Translations under genes and position numbers: made by a program
Origin: an uncultured bacterium
GTDB taxonomy: Bacteria > Desulfobacterota > Desulfobulbia > Desulfobulbales > Desulfobulbaceae
NCBI GenBank assembly: GCA_903842475.1
Contig: CAIMMA010000169.1
Location: 1 to 19,527 of the forward strand
Length of the DNA stretch: 19,527 nt
Direction of reading: 5' to 3'
Shown: piece after piece, positions 7,001 through 15,505 of the stretch
Layout: each line of letters begins with the position of its first letter
Numbering within the stretch: the first letter of the stretch is position 1
The notes under the pieces: generated by a model
What the model was told of the DNA's origin: nothing
Databases searched by the model: none
The model's input: only the letters and a program-made list of their open reading frames with translations

Positions 7001-8155
7001 TCTTTGGCAACTCTTCTGGAAGGGCGCACCGCCAAGGGCGATATTAAAGATAAAAAAGGCAAGGTGCTGCTCAAACTTGGCAAGCAGTTAACCGCCAAAA
7101 TTATCGATCAGATCAGTTTTGCTGAATTACGTGAAATAGATTTTGCCGACAAAGCCAAATATTCTGATGATATTGATACTGTTTTTACACGATATAACAG
7201 TCAAGCCAGTGTTGTTCGTGGGCGTTATCAAGGCGTTGTAGAACGTATGGAGAAGGGCGACGATCTTCCTCCGGGTGTAGTTAAAATGGTCAAAATTTAC
7301 GTCGCGACCAAACGGAAATTGTCTGTGGGCGATAAAATGGCCGGTCGTCATGGCAACAAAGGTGTCGTATCCCGGTTGTTGCCCGAAGAAGATATGCCTT
7401 TCTTTGCCGACGGTACCACCGTCGATATCGTTCTTAATCCTTTGGGTGTCCCCTCACGTATGAATGTCGGGCAGGTGCTGGAATGCCACCTTGGTTTTGC
7501 CGCCAAGAAACTCGGTGAACAGGTGGCCGCATTTGCCAAACAGAACGAAGTGGAACGATTGAAACAACGTTTGCATGATGTGTACAGCCAGGATGAATAC
7601 CAACGTTTGACCGAAGGGCTCAGCGATGAGGCGCTCGTCGAAACGATGCGTAAATACGGGCATGGAATTCATGTTGCCACCCCGGTTTTTGACGGCGCCT
7701 CCGAATCGGAAATCCGGCAAATGCTGGTCGAGGCAGGAGTCGACGAGGTGGGGCAATCAACGCTTTACGATGGGTTGACTGGAGAAGCCTTCGACAATCA
7801 GGTCACTGTGGGTGTGATGTACATGCTCAAACTGCATCACTTGGTTGACAATAAAATTCATGCTCGATCGACAGGGCCCTATTCGCTTGTAACCCAACAA
7901 CCTTTAGGCGGTAAGGCCCAGTTCGGTGGTCAGCGGTTGGGAGAGATGGAGGTCTGGGCCATGGAGGCCTATGGCGCTGCCTATACCCTCAAGGAATTTT
8001 TGACAGTCAAATCCGATGATGTCGAAGGGCGAACCACGATGTATGAAAAAATCGTCAAAGGCAACAACTTCCTCGAGACAGGATTGCCGGAATCGTTCCA
8101 TGTACTCGTCAAAGAGTTGAAAGGGCTTTGCCTGGATATTGAGCTGCAAGAATAG
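4082..8155 (+). CDS. rpoB: DNA-directed RNA polymerase subunit beta
   Basis: The beta subunit forms one jaw of the catalytic core. The 1357 residues compare with 1342 in E. coli. The rifampicin pocket FFGTSQLSQFMDQTNPLSE begins at F505 with exactly E. coli numbering, and D516, H526 and S531 have the sensitive residues. Further blocks are CPVETPEGPNIGLI, PWRGYNFEDSI (about 806-816), VGDKMAGRHGNKGVVS (K1085 and K1093, equal to E. coli K1065 and K1073) and TGPYSLVTQQPLGGKAQFGG (about 1264-1283). The lineage insertions known as SI1 (about 225-345) and SI2 (about 940-1060) appear to be present. GAGGA lies 4 nt before the ATG. It is 93 nt from rpoC. Confidence 0.99.
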   Translation: MRRVRKSFAKTSQIIEPPHLIAMQRESYEHFLQRGIAPELRKDNGLQAIFQSIFPISDFNGLCSLEFVRYSFGEPKYTVPECIERGMTYEAPLKITVRLITFDVDEETGVQSVRDIKEQEVFLGALPLMTQDGVFVVNGTERVVVNQLQRSPGLFYTHDHGKSHASGKRLYSARIIPVRGSWLDFEFDIKDVLYVRIDRRRKLPVSVLLKALGYNDEELLNEFYHSDIIHFDGEKYAVAFNPVTFANQRLTTDIINPVDGSVIAKKGKKVTKTLAKKIESLGVTSLAVEVEELHGRFFARDIVHPQTGEILVKCNDVITPATLQAFMDAGVNSFALLFIDGVNFSESFRKTLLIDKIKDTEEALIEIYRRLRPSSPPTQEVAKTFFDNLFFSATTYDLSEVGRYKINTKLGVQTPIEVRTLTKEDIVKSVKHLVRIKDELKDGDDIDHLGNRRVRTVGELCENQFRMGLVRMERAIKERMTLQEIETLMPHDLVNPKPVTSAIKEFFGTSQLSQFMDQTNPLSEVTHKRRLSALGPGGLSRERAGFEVRDVHPTHYGRICPVETPEGPNIGLIVSLATYATVNPYGFIETPYRYVKERMVSNDYKYLSALQEENHVIAPAKVAISEGRLVDEYLIARHESEVSMVSADDISMMDVAPNQMVSVAASLIPFLENDDANRALMGSNMQRQAVPLLQTRSPLVGTGVEKYVARDSGACLLSGGSGVVEESDANRIVIRYDEPGIDGFDTGIGVYHLSKYKKSNQNTCFNQRALVLPGERVVKGSVLADGPSTEAGELALGKNVTIAFMPWRGYNFEDSILINERLLKEDTFTSVHVEIFETMARDTKLGKEEITRDIPNVGEEGLRNLDESGIVRIGAEVRAGDMLVGKVTPKGESMLSPEEKLLRAIFGEKAGDVKDSSLRVPPGIEGVVIDAKVFSRKGVDKDERTLMIEEIEIERLNRDMEDELKSLKKGVRKSLATLLEGRTAKGDIKDKKGKVLLKLGKQLTAKIIDQISFAELREIDFADKAKYSDDIDTVFTRYNSQASVVRGRYQGVVERMEKGDDLPPGVVKMVKIYVATKRKLSVGDKMAGRHGNKGVVSRLLPEEDMPFFADGTTVDIVLNPLGVPSRMNVGQVLECHLGFAAKKLGEQVAAFAKQNEVERLKQRLHDVYSQDEYQRLTEGLSDEALVETMRKYGHGIHVATPVFDGASESEIRQMLVEAGVDEVGQSTLYDGLTGEAFDNQVTVGVMYMLKLHHLVDNKIHARSTGPYSLVTQQPLGGKAQFGGQRLGEMEVWAMEAYGAAYTLKEFLTVKSDDVEGRTTMYEKIVKGNNFLETGLPESFHVLVKELKGLCLDIELQE

Positions 8156-8248
8156 CTAACGTGGCTTTCGTTGCCCAGGAATGTATTTAAAAGAAACCAT
8201 TGTTTCGGCCGTTTTAACGGATTGATTTGAAATAGGATAGGTGATTTC

Positions 8249-11200
8249 GTGGAAGAACTGTTTAGCTTCTTTGCAAAGCCGAAAGGTCCCGTCATTTTTA
8301 ACAAGGTGAAAATTTCGCTCGCCTCCCCTGAAAAGATCAGGGAATGGTCGCATGGAGAAGTGAAAAAGCCTGAAACCATCAATTACAGAACGTTCAAACC
8401 CGAACGTGACGGTCTCTTCTGCGCCAAAATTTTTGGTCCGGTAAAAGACTATGAATGCAATTGCGGTAAGTATAAACGGATGAAACACCGCGGGGTAGTC
8501 TGTGAAAAATGTGGTGTCGAAGTCATCCAGTCCAAAGTACGCAGGGAACGGTTAGGGCATATCGAACTGGCCGCCCCGGTAGCACATATTTGGTTTTTAA
8601 AGAGTTTGCCATCCAAAATCGGTGCTATTTTGGATATGACACTGAAGCAATTGGAGCGAATCCTTTACTTTGAGTCTTATGCAGTTGTCGCATCCGGGGT
8701 GGAAGATATCCCGGTTGGTTCCTTGCTCAGTGAGGATCAGTATCGCACGGCTTTGGAAGAGCATCCTGGGAAATTCAGGGTGGGGATCGGCGCCGAAGCT
8801 ATCCGTGAAATGCTCATGGGGCTTGATCTAAAAGAACTTTCCATCACCCTTCGTAAAGAGATGAAGGAAACCGGATCCGGTACCAAGCGTACTAAATACG
8901 GGAAACGGCTTAACGTGGTTGAAGCTTTCCGCGATTCCGGCAACCGCCCCGAATGGATGATTTTAGAGGTTATCCCAGTGTTGCCTCCTGATTTACGACC
9001 ACTGGTGCCCCTCGAAGGCGGACGTTTCGCCACTTCCGATCTTAATGATCTCTACCGACGGGTTATAAATCGAAACAATCGATTGAAACGTTTATTAGAA
9101 CTCGATGCTCCCGATATTATCATTCGTAACGAAAAACGAATGCTGCAGGAAGCCGTTGATGTGTTGTTTGATAACGGTCGGAGAGGACGCACTATTACTG
9201 GCCCCAATAAACGGCCGCTCAAATCGCTTTCCGATATGCTCAAAGGCAAACAAGGGCGGTTTCGGCAGAATCTGCTTGGTAAACGGGTCGACTATTCAGG
9301 TCGTTCCGTTATTGTTGTAGGTCCTCATTTGCGTTTGCATCAGTGCGGCTTGCCGAAAAAGATGGCTCTTGAGTTGTTCAAACCTTTCATCTACAACAAG
9401 CTCGAACGCAAAGGGTATGTCACCACTATCAAGAGTGCCAGAAAGATGGTCGAAAAAGGCACCAAAGAAGTATGGGACGTGCTTGATGATATTGTTCAGG
9501 AATATCCGGTTATCCTCAACCGCGCTCCTACCCTGCACAGATTGGGTATGCAGGCCTTTGAGGTGGTATTGATTGAAGGCAAGGCTATCCAGCTTCATCC
9601 CTTGGTTTGCGCTGCTTTCAACGCTGACTTTGACGGCGACCAGATGGCGGTTCATGTGCCCTTGTCGGTCGAAGCACAGGTCGAAGCCAGGGTGTTGATG
9701 ATGTCGACCAACAATATTCTTTCCCCTGCTAACGGTGGGCCTATTATCATTCCCAGCCAAGATATCGTGCTCGGGTTGTATTATATGACCCGTGAACGTT
9801 TTGGAGTCACCGGCGAGGGGATGATTTTCAGTTCTGCTGAAGAGGCCCGCATCGCCTATGATCATGAGGCCGTTCACATGCAGGCTCGGGTTAAAGTACG
9901 AATTAACGGGGTGTTGGTCAATACTACCATCGGCAGGATGCTCGTCGGGGAATTGTTGCCGCCCGTCGTACCCTATGCACTGGTCAACAAGGAATTGTCT
10001 AAGAAAGAATTGGCCTTTCTGATCGATTATACCTATCGCCATGGCGGCACCAAAGAAACCGTTATCCTTGCCGATAGATTGAAGGATCTAGGTTATGAAT
10101 ATGCCACCCGCGCTGGCATATCCATATGTATCAATGATATGAAAATACCGGTTCGGAAAGAAGAGTTTGTCGAAGATGCAGAAAAAGAAGCGGCGGACGT
10201 TGATCAGCAGTATTCTGACGGATTGATCACCGATGGCGAAAAATACAATAAAATTATTGATATCTGGTCAAAAGCCACCGATAAAATCACCAAGGAAATG
10301 ATGGACGAAATGGCGGTTCAGTTTGTCCAGGATTCTTCAGGAAAGGTTCAGGAGATCAAGAGTTTTAATTCGGTTTATATCATGGCTGACTCCGGTGCTC
10401 GTGGGTCAAAAGATCAGATCAGACAGCTTGCGGGTATGCGCGGCCTGATGGCTAAACCTTCCGGTGAGATTATCGAAACCCCGATCAAGGCTAACTTCCG
10501 AGAAGGGCTAAGCGTACTCGAGTATTTCATTTCTACCCATGGCGCACGCAAAGGGTTGGCAGATACAGCGCTGAAAACAGCTAACTCTGGGTATTTGACC
10601 CGACGACTGGTTGATGTGGCCCAGGACTCCACCATCGTCATGAAAGACTGCGGCACTATGCGGGGAACACTAGCTGAACCGTTGATTGAGGGTGGCGAGG
10701 TGATTGTCCGTATCGGTGAACGTATCTTGGGTCGTGTCGCCCTTGAAGATGTAGTCGACCCTCACACCGGTGAGATTCTCGCCGGGATGGAGAAAGAAAT
10801 CACGGAAGATCGTGTCGAAGCCATTGAGGCCGCTGGTGTTGATCGAGTCCATATCAGATCGGTGCTTACCTGCGAGGCCAAACGCGGTGTTTGTGCGATG
10901 TGTTATGGCCGAGATCTTGGCCGTGGCCACATGGTGAATATTGGTGAAGCCGTTGGTATCATTGCAGCCCAGTCCATTGGTGAACCTGGCACTCAGTTGA
11001 CCATGCGGACCTTCCATATTGGTGGTACGGCAAGGGGTGCGGTTGAGCAGGCAGAGGTGAGAACCCAACGCGGCGGGCAGATTCGTTACAAAAACCTGCA
11101 TTCGGTCAAGAATAATGATGGCTTTGAAGTTGTCATGAACCGAAATGCCGAAATTACCGTACTCGACGACAAAGGCGTTGACCGGGAACGCTTTCCGGTC

Positions 11201-12322
11201 CCCTATGGTGCCACGCTGAGAATTACCCATGGGCTGGTGGTGGATCCCGGGACCGTTATCGCCGATTGGGATGCTTTCTCTGTTCCTATTGTTGCCGAAG
11301 TTGGTGGTAAGATTAAATACGGTGATGTTACCGAAGGCGACTCCATGCAGGAACGGGTTGACCAGATCACCGGCAAAGCCAGCAAGGTCATTACCCCGAC
11401 GAGTTCCACGAAGCAGATGAACCCGCGTATTTCCATCAAAGATGACCGTGGCAGGACCTTGAAACTGCCGGATGGCGAGTTGGCCGCGCGGTATCCGTTA
11501 CCGGTGGGCTCGATCATCACTGTCAATGAGCAGGATGTTATTACACCCGGTACAGTGATCGCTAAAATTCCAAGGGAAACGACAAAAACCAAAGATATCA
11601 CCGGTGGTCTACCTCGGGTTGCTGAACTATTTGAAGTGCGCAAGCCCAAGGAACAAGCGATAATTACTGAGATTGACGGTCGGGTAAGTTTCGGCAAGGA
11701 TTTAAAAGGGAAACGTCGGGTTATAATTACGCCTGAAATTGGAGAATCGAAAGAGTACCTGATTGCCAAATCTAAACATATCACCGTGCACGAAAATGAT
11801 CGTGTTGAAGCTGGTGATCCTTTAATGGAAGGTATCAGGCTGCCAAACGATATTCTTCGTGTCAAAGGGGCAGAGGCCTTGGCGCGCTTTCTGGTCAATG
11901 AAATCCAGGAGGTGTATCGCCTGCAGGGTGTTAAAATTAATGATAAGCACATTGAAACCATTGTCCGCCAGATGTTGAAACGTGTTCGGATTACCGATGC
12001 TGGCGACTCTAAATTCATGCTTGATCAACAGGTGGAATGGTGGAAATTTCAAGAAGAGAATGAGGGTTTGTTACGCGACAAGTTGCAACCAGCCGCCGCT
12101 GAGCCACTGCTGCTGGGGGTAACCAAAGCCTCGCTTTCAACGGATTCTTTTATTTCTGCGGCGTCCTTCCAGGAAACAACCAAGGTCTTGACCAACGCCG
12201 CCATGGCAGGGAAAATCGACGATCTGTCAGGATTGAAAGAAAACGTCATTATGGGGCGGTTGATTTCTGCCGGAACCGGTCTACAGAGATATCGGCTCGA
12301 TAAGACTAATCTGCAAAGATAA
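8249..12322 (+). CDS. rpoC: DNA-directed RNA polymerase subunit beta'
   Basis: The beta' subunit carries the active-site magnesium. The 1357 residues begin at a GTG codon, preceded by TAGGTGAT, which matches the 16S complement; the product then starts MEELFSFFAKPKGP, in line with the family. Zinc site 1 is C70, C72, C85 and C88, and zinc site 2 is C801, C875, C882 and C885. The catalytic NADFDGDQMAVH places its three aspartates at 460, 462 and 464, as in E. coli. The bridge helix contains GARGSKDQIRQLAGMRG. The trigger loop is split between TFHIGGTARG (921-930) and ITGGLPRVAELFEVRKPK (from about 1117), so the SI3 insertion of Proteobacteria is present. The length equals that of the adjacent beta subunit by coincidence. 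Confidence 0.99.
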   Translation: MEELFSFFAKPKGPVIFNKVKISLASPEKIREWSHGEVKKPETINYRTFKPERDGLFCAKIFGPVKDYECNCGKYKRMKHRGVVCEKCGVEVIQSKVRRERLGHIELAAPVAHIWFLKSLPSKIGAILDMTLKQLERILYFESYAVVASGVEDIPVGSLLSEDQYRTALEEHPGKFRVGIGAEAIREMLMGLDLKELSITLRKEMKETGSGTKRTKYGKRLNVVEAFRDSGNRPEWMILEVIPVLPPDLRPLVPLEGGRFATSDLNDLYRRVINRNNRLKRLLELDAPDIIIRNEKRMLQEAVDVLFDNGRRGRTITGPNKRPLKSLSDMLKGKQGRFRQNLLGKRVDYSGRSVIVVGPHLRLHQCGLPKKMALELFKPFIYNKLERKGYVTTIKSARKMVEKGTKEVWDVLDDIVQEYPVILNRAPTLHRLGMQAFEVVLIEGKAIQLHPLVCAAFNADFDGDQMAVHVPLSVEAQVEARVLMMSTNNILSPANGGPIIIPSQDIVLGLYYMTRERFGVTGEGMIFSSAEEARIAYDHEAVHMQARVKVRINGVLVNTTIGRMLVGELLPPVVPYALVNKELSKKELAFLIDYTYRHGGTKETVILADRLKDLGYEYATRAGISICINDMKIPVRKEEFVEDAEKEAADVDQQYSDGLITDGEKYNKIIDIWSKATDKITKEMMDEMAVQFVQDSSGKVQEIKSFNSVYIMADSGARGSKDQIRQLAGMRGLMAKPSGEIIETPIKANFREGLSVLEYFISTHGARKGLADTALKTANSGYLTRRLVDVAQDSTIVMKDCGTMRGTLAEPLIEGGEVIVRIGERILGRVALEDVVDPHTGEILAGMEKEITEDRVEAIEAAGVDRVHIRSVLTCEAKRGVCAMCYGRDLGRGHMVNIGEAVGIIAAQSIGEPGTQLTMRTFHIGGTARGAVEQAEVRTQRGGQIRYKNLHSVKNNDGFEVVMNRNAEITVLDDKGVDRERFPVPYGATLRITHGLVVDPGTVIADWDAFSVPIVAEVGGKIKYGDVTEGDSMQERVDQITGKASKVITPTSSTKQMNPRISIKDDRGRTLKLPDGELAARYPLPVGSIITVNEQDVITPGTVIAKIPRETTKTKDITGGLPRVAELFEVRKPKEQAIITEIDGRVSFGKDLKGKRRVIITPEIGESKEYLIAKSKHITVHENDRVEAGDPLMEGIRLPNDILRVKGAEALARFLVNEIQEVYRLQGVKINDKHIETIVRQMLKRVRITDAGDSKFMLDQQVEWWKFQEENEGLLRDKLQPAAAEPLLLGVTKASLSTDSFISAASFQETTKVLTNAAMAGKIDDLSGLKENVIMGRLISAGTGLQRYRLDKTNLQR

Positions 12323-12325
12323 AAC

Positions 12326-12354
12326 TTGACCTTTACCTAGTATTGGATTATTAA
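12326..12354 (+). promoter_or_regulatory. Candidate sigma70-type promoter before rpsL
   Basis: TTGACC (12326-12331) and TATTAA (12349-12354) are separated by exactly 17 bases and start 3 nt after the rpoC stop codon. The match is 5 of 6 and 4 of 6 to the consensus boxes. It would give a start site near 12361 and about 60 nt of leader before rpsL. A weak hairpin CCTCT / AGAGG (12375-12392) lies in that leader. It would let the str genes be transcribed apart from rpoBC. No experimental support is available. Confidence 0.45.
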
Positions 12355-12423
12355 TTCGTTCTTTCATGCCTGTCCCTCTGTCTGGTGAGAGGCTTGACTG
12401 TATTATTAAAAGGAGTTGCCCGG

Positions 12424-12795
12424 ATGCCCACGATTAATCAGCTTGTCAGGAATGGACGGAAGAAGATGACCAAACGGTCAAACACTCCCGCGCTGCAGGA
12501 TTGCCCGCAAAAACGAGGTGTGTGTGTGCGAGTCTATACCACCACCCCAAAGAAACCGAACTCGGCTTTGCGTAAGGTGGCTAGGGTGCGCCTGACCAAC
12601 GGGATTGAGGTTACCTCGTATATCCCGGGTATTGGGCATAACCTGCAAGAGCACTCGGTGGTGCTGATTCGCGGGGGCCGCGTGAAGGATTTACCCGGTG
12701 TTCGATACCATATTATTCGCGGTACGCTGGATACGCTTGGGGTCAATGACCGTCGACAGGGGCGCTCTAAGTATGGAGCAAAACGTCCCAAATAA
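12424..12795 (+). CDS. rpsL: 30S ribosomal protein S12
   Basis: S12 sits at the decoding centre and controls accuracy; it is the classic streptomycin-resistance locus. The 123 residues match the family. The start at the ATG at 12424 gives MPTINQLVR, and AAAGGAG lies 8 nt upstream; a longer reading frame opening at 12385 is not needed. The accuracy loops are TTPKKPNSALRK, with K43, and GGRVKDLPGVRYH, with K88, D89 and P91 as in sensitive strains. D89 is the residue methylthiolated by RimO in some bacteria. It lies 101 nt after rpoC and 32 nt before rpsG. Confidence 0.99.
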   Translation: MPTINQLVRNGRKKMTKRSNTPALQDCPQKRGVCVRVYTTTPKKPNSALRKVARVRLTNGIEVTSYIPGIGHNLQEHSVVLIRGGRVKDLPGVRYHIIRGTLDTLGVNDRRQGRSKYGAKRPK

Positions 12796-12827
12796 ATCTC
12801 TGTTTATGGAATGCAAAGAGTTAAGGT

Positions 12828-13301
12828 ATGCCAAGAAAGAAATTATTAGATAAACGACCTGTTGCTCCGGACCCTAAGTTCAACTCTGTTTTGGTGGCTA
12901 AGTTTACCAATGGGTTGATGGGGGCTGGTAAGAAAACTGTTGCGCGCCGTCTGTTTTACGAGGCAATGGAAATCATCGATACCAAGATCGCCGACCATGA
13001 ACCGTTGACGGTTTTTGAAGAAGCGATGGAGAATGTGCGCCCGCGGGTCGAGGTTAAAAGTCGTCGGGTCGGTGGTGCTACCTATCAGGTGCCGGTTGAA
13101 GTCCGCCCGGAACGACGTAACGCGCTTGCGATCCGGTGGATTATTGGTTTCTCTAAAGGTAGGTCCGGCCAAAAAATGTCAGAAAAATTGGCCGCAGAAC
13201 TTTTGGATGCTTACAACAACCGCGGCGCGTCAATCAAGAAAAAAGATGACACCCATAAAATGGCAGAAGCTAACAAGGCATTTGCACATTATCGCTGGTA
13301 G
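12828..13301 (+). CDS. rpsG: 30S ribosomal protein S7
   Basis: S7 binds the 3' major domain of 16S rRNA, starts assembly of the small-subunit head and contacts tRNA in the E site. The 157 residues fit the common bacterial size. Conserved parts include DPKFNSVLVAKFTNGLM (about 15-31), the beta-hairpin block RPRVEVKSRRVGGATYQVPV (about 77-96) and the C-terminal KKKDDTHKMAEANKAFAHYRW. An AAGG precedes the ATG closely. In E. coli, S7 represses its own synthesis through a structured rpsL-rpsG spacer of about 100 nt; here the spacer is only 32 nt, so that form of control is unlikely. Confidence 0.98.
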   Translation: MPRKKLLDKRPVAPDPKFNSVLVAKFTNGLMGAGKKTVARRLFYEAMEIIDTKIADHEPLTVFEEAMENVRPRVEVKSRRVGGATYQVPVEVRPERRNALAIRWIIGFSKGRSGQKMSEKLAAELLDAYNNRGASIKKKDDTHKMAEANKAFAHYRW

Positions 13302-13336
13302 GGTTCAGGAAAATTTTTCTTGTAAGGAAAAGTGGA

Positions 13337-13365
13337 TTGACATCTGCTAGATTATGCTGTATTTA
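13337..13365 (+). promoter_or_regulatory. Candidate sigma70-type promoter before fusA
   Basis: In the 125-nt rpsG-fusA gap, TTGACA (13337-13342), a perfect -35 box, is followed after exactly 17 bases by TATTTA (13360-13365), a poor -10 box. It resembles the candidate before rpsL in spacing and in the TATT start of the -10 box. It could give EF-G extra or separate expression. The 10-base word ATTTTTCTTG occurs on each side of it (13313-13322 and 13373-13382), 60 nt apart. Confidence 0.4.
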
Positions 13366-13426
13366 CAGCGACATTTTTCTTGGATTGTATACCGAGAAAT
13401 GACTTTAGGATATACAGGTAATCATT

Positions 13427-15505
13427 TTGGCGGGGATAGAACCATTATCCAATGTGCGCAATATCGGCATAATGGCCCATATCGATGCGGGAAAAACCAC
13501 CACAACGGAACGTATTCTTTATTATACGGGACGTTCGCATAAGCTTGGCGAAGTCCATGACGGCACGGCTGTCATGGATTGGATGGAACAAGAGCAGGAG
13601 CGAGGAATTACTATTACCTCGGCTGCCACAACCTGCTTTTGGAGAGAGTTTCAGGTTAATATCATTGATACACCTGGCCATGTGGATTTTACCGTTGAGG
13701 TTGAACGATGTTTGCGGGTTTTAGATGGGGCTGTGGCTGTCTTTTGCGCGGTTGGAGGCGTCGAGCCTCAGTCTGAAACAGTTTGGCGGCAAGCGAATCG
13801 GTATAAAATCCCACGGATCGCTTTTGTTAATAAAATGGACCGAGCCGGGGCTTCTTTTGCGAGATGCCTTGAGCAGATAGAAAATCGATTGGGAGCAGTT
13901 CCGGTTGCAATATCGATCCCAGTCGGTTGTGAGGACCAGTTCGAAGGTGTTATTGATCTGGTTAGCCAAAAAATGCTCACATTTGACGAAAGCTCCATGG
14001 GGCAACTCGTCACTGAAGAGTCAATACCGGAAACATATTTAAACGATTCATCGGCCGCACGAATGGCACTCCTCGAGAAGTTGGCCGACTTCGATGAGGG
14101 CGTCATGGAAAAATATTTAAATGATCAAGAGATCACTCCCGGTGAGATTAGGGCAGCGTTAAGAAAAACGACGCTTGCACTGGATTTGGTTCCAGTTCTC
14201 TGCGGATCTGCTTTCAAGAATAAAGGTATACAACCACTCTTGGATGCAATCGCATGGTACTTACCTTCACCCGTTGATGTTCCGCCTGTAGAGGGGACGG
14301 ATAAGGACGGTGCGCCGCTTATCCGCAAGCCAGAACGGAGTGAAAAGTTTTGTGGTTTGGTTTTTAAACTGCAAAATGATCCGTATGTGGGGAATTTATC
14401 CTTTATCCGTGTATACTCAGGTGCGCTTGAGGCAGGATCTAAGGTATTTAACCCGCGTAAAAATAAAACGGAAAAAATCTCGAAACTAGTAAAACTTCAC
14501 GCCAATAAACGTGAAGAAGTTACCATGATAGGCACTGGCGACATTGGCGCTATCTCCGGCTTGAAATTTACAAGGACCGGAGATACTCTGTGTGAAAATG
14601 GCGACTTTATAGTTTTGGAAACAATTACCTTTCCAGAACCAGTAATTGGTGTTGCCATTGAACCAAAGACTAAGGCAGATGAGCAACAACTGGCTGAAAG
14701 TCTAGAGAAAATTGTCCGTGAAGATCCCAGCTTTAGGGTGTCTGTAAGTGAAGACACTGGGCAAACAATCATTTCAGGGATGGGAGAACTGCATCTCGAA
14801 ATTATTATTGACCGGCTTATCAGGGAATTCAAGGTTTCGGCTAATGTCGGGAAACCACAGGTCGCCTATCGCGAAGCTTTGACAACTGTGAGTAAAGCGG
14901 AAGCCAAATTTGACACACAAGGCGCCGGAAAAGAGCAGTACGGACATGTTGAACTGGAATTACATCCAGGAGCAAAAGGTTGCGGGAATCAATTTGAATG
15001 CTTGATCGATGAAGCTTCTATTCCCCTGCAATTCATCGATTCTATCCGAAAAGGCGTACTGGATAGCTTAGATTCGGGGCCACTTATAGGGTACCCGTTG
15101 CTCGATGTCCTCGTTAAATTGACCGGTGGTTCTTTTGATGAAGAAAAATCAACGGAAATGGCATTCGGCGTGGCGGCCACCATGGCCTGCCGGAAGGCCG
15201 CCATGCAGGGGCACCCGGTGCTGCTTGAACCTGTCATGGATTTAGAAGTGATTACCCCCGATGATTATCTTGGGGAAGTGATCAACGATCTTAATAAAAA
15301 GCGAGCACAGGTTAATGGGGTCGATGTTGAAAGAAACCGACAGATCGTCAGTGCTAAGGCGCCCTTAGCGGAAATGTTCGGATATTCGACGGACTTGAGA
15401 TCGGCTACCCAGGGACGTGCTACGTTTACCATGAAATTTAGTGAATTTGCAGTGGTACCATCCAAGAGGGCGGAAACCATAATACACAAGATCAGAGGCG
15501 TATAA
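13427..15505 (+). CDS. fusA: Elongation factor G with unusual domain IV tip
   Basis: EF-G is the GTPase that drives tRNA-mRNA translocation. The 692 residues hold all five domains. GTPase motifs are intact: AHIDAGKT (17-24), ERGITITSA (58-66), DTPGHVDF (81-88), NKMD (135-138) and GSAF (260-263). Domain III has GMGELHLE (451-458), and the C-terminal region has MFGYSTDLRSATQGRA. The start is TTG at 13427 because it yields MAGIEPLSNVRNIGIMAHID, the family N-terminus; AGGT lies 7 nt upstream. Two domain IV tip loops differ from the usual sequence: GKEQYG (501-506) replaces GRGQYG, and GSFDEEKS (568-575) replaces GSYHDVDS, so the usual histidine (E. coli H583) is aspartate 571. This may mark the spdEFG1 type reported from Deltaproteobacteria, but that is inference. 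Confidence 0.96.
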   Translation: MAGIEPLSNVRNIGIMAHIDAGKTTTTERILYYTGRSHKLGEVHDGTAVMDWMEQEQERGITITSAATTCFWREFQVNIIDTPGHVDFTVEVERCLRVLDGAVAVFCAVGGVEPQSETVWRQANRYKIPRIAFVNKMDRAGASFARCLEQIENRLGAVPVAISIPVGCEDQFEGVIDLVSQKMLTFDESSMGQLVTEESIPETYLNDSSAARMALLEKLADFDEGVMEKYLNDQEITPGEIRAALRKTTLALDLVPVLCGSAFKNKGIQPLLDAIAWYLPSPVDVPPVEGTDKDGAPLIRKPERSEKFCGLVFKLQNDPYVGNLSFIRVYSGALEAGSKVFNPRKNKTEKISKLVKLHANKREEVTMIGTGDIGAISGLKFTRTGDTLCENGDFIVLETITFPEPVIGVAIEPKTKADEQQLAESLEKIVREDPSFRVSVSEDTGQTIISGMGELHLEIIIDRLIREFKVSANVGKPQVAYREALTTVSKAEAKFDTQGAGKEQYGHVELELHPGAKGCGNQFECLIDEASIPLQFIDSIRKGVLDSLDSGPLIGYPLLDVLVKLTGGSFDEEKSTEMAFGVAATMACRKAAMQGHPVLLEPVMDLEVITPDDYLGEVINDLNKKRAQVNGVDVERNRQIVSAKAPLAEMFGYSTDLRSATQGRATFTMKFSEFAVVPSKRAETIIHKIRGV

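Noticed and set aside
11203..12018. Minus-strand open frame of 271 codons opposite rpoC, and similar ones at 6334-7098 and 9296-10042
   Set aside because: Composition is low in complexity and rich in serine, arginine and isoleucine or otherwise unlike a folded protein; no ribosome site was evident, and the sense frames are certain genes.
4082..12322. Identical length of rpoB and rpoC (1357 codons each) as a sign of duplication or fusion
   Set aside because: The proteins are unrelated in sequence and each has its own known motifs; the equal length is chance.
12385..12423. N-terminal extension of S12
   Set aside because: The extra residues have no counterpart in the family, and AAAGGAG is placed correctly for the ATG at 12424.
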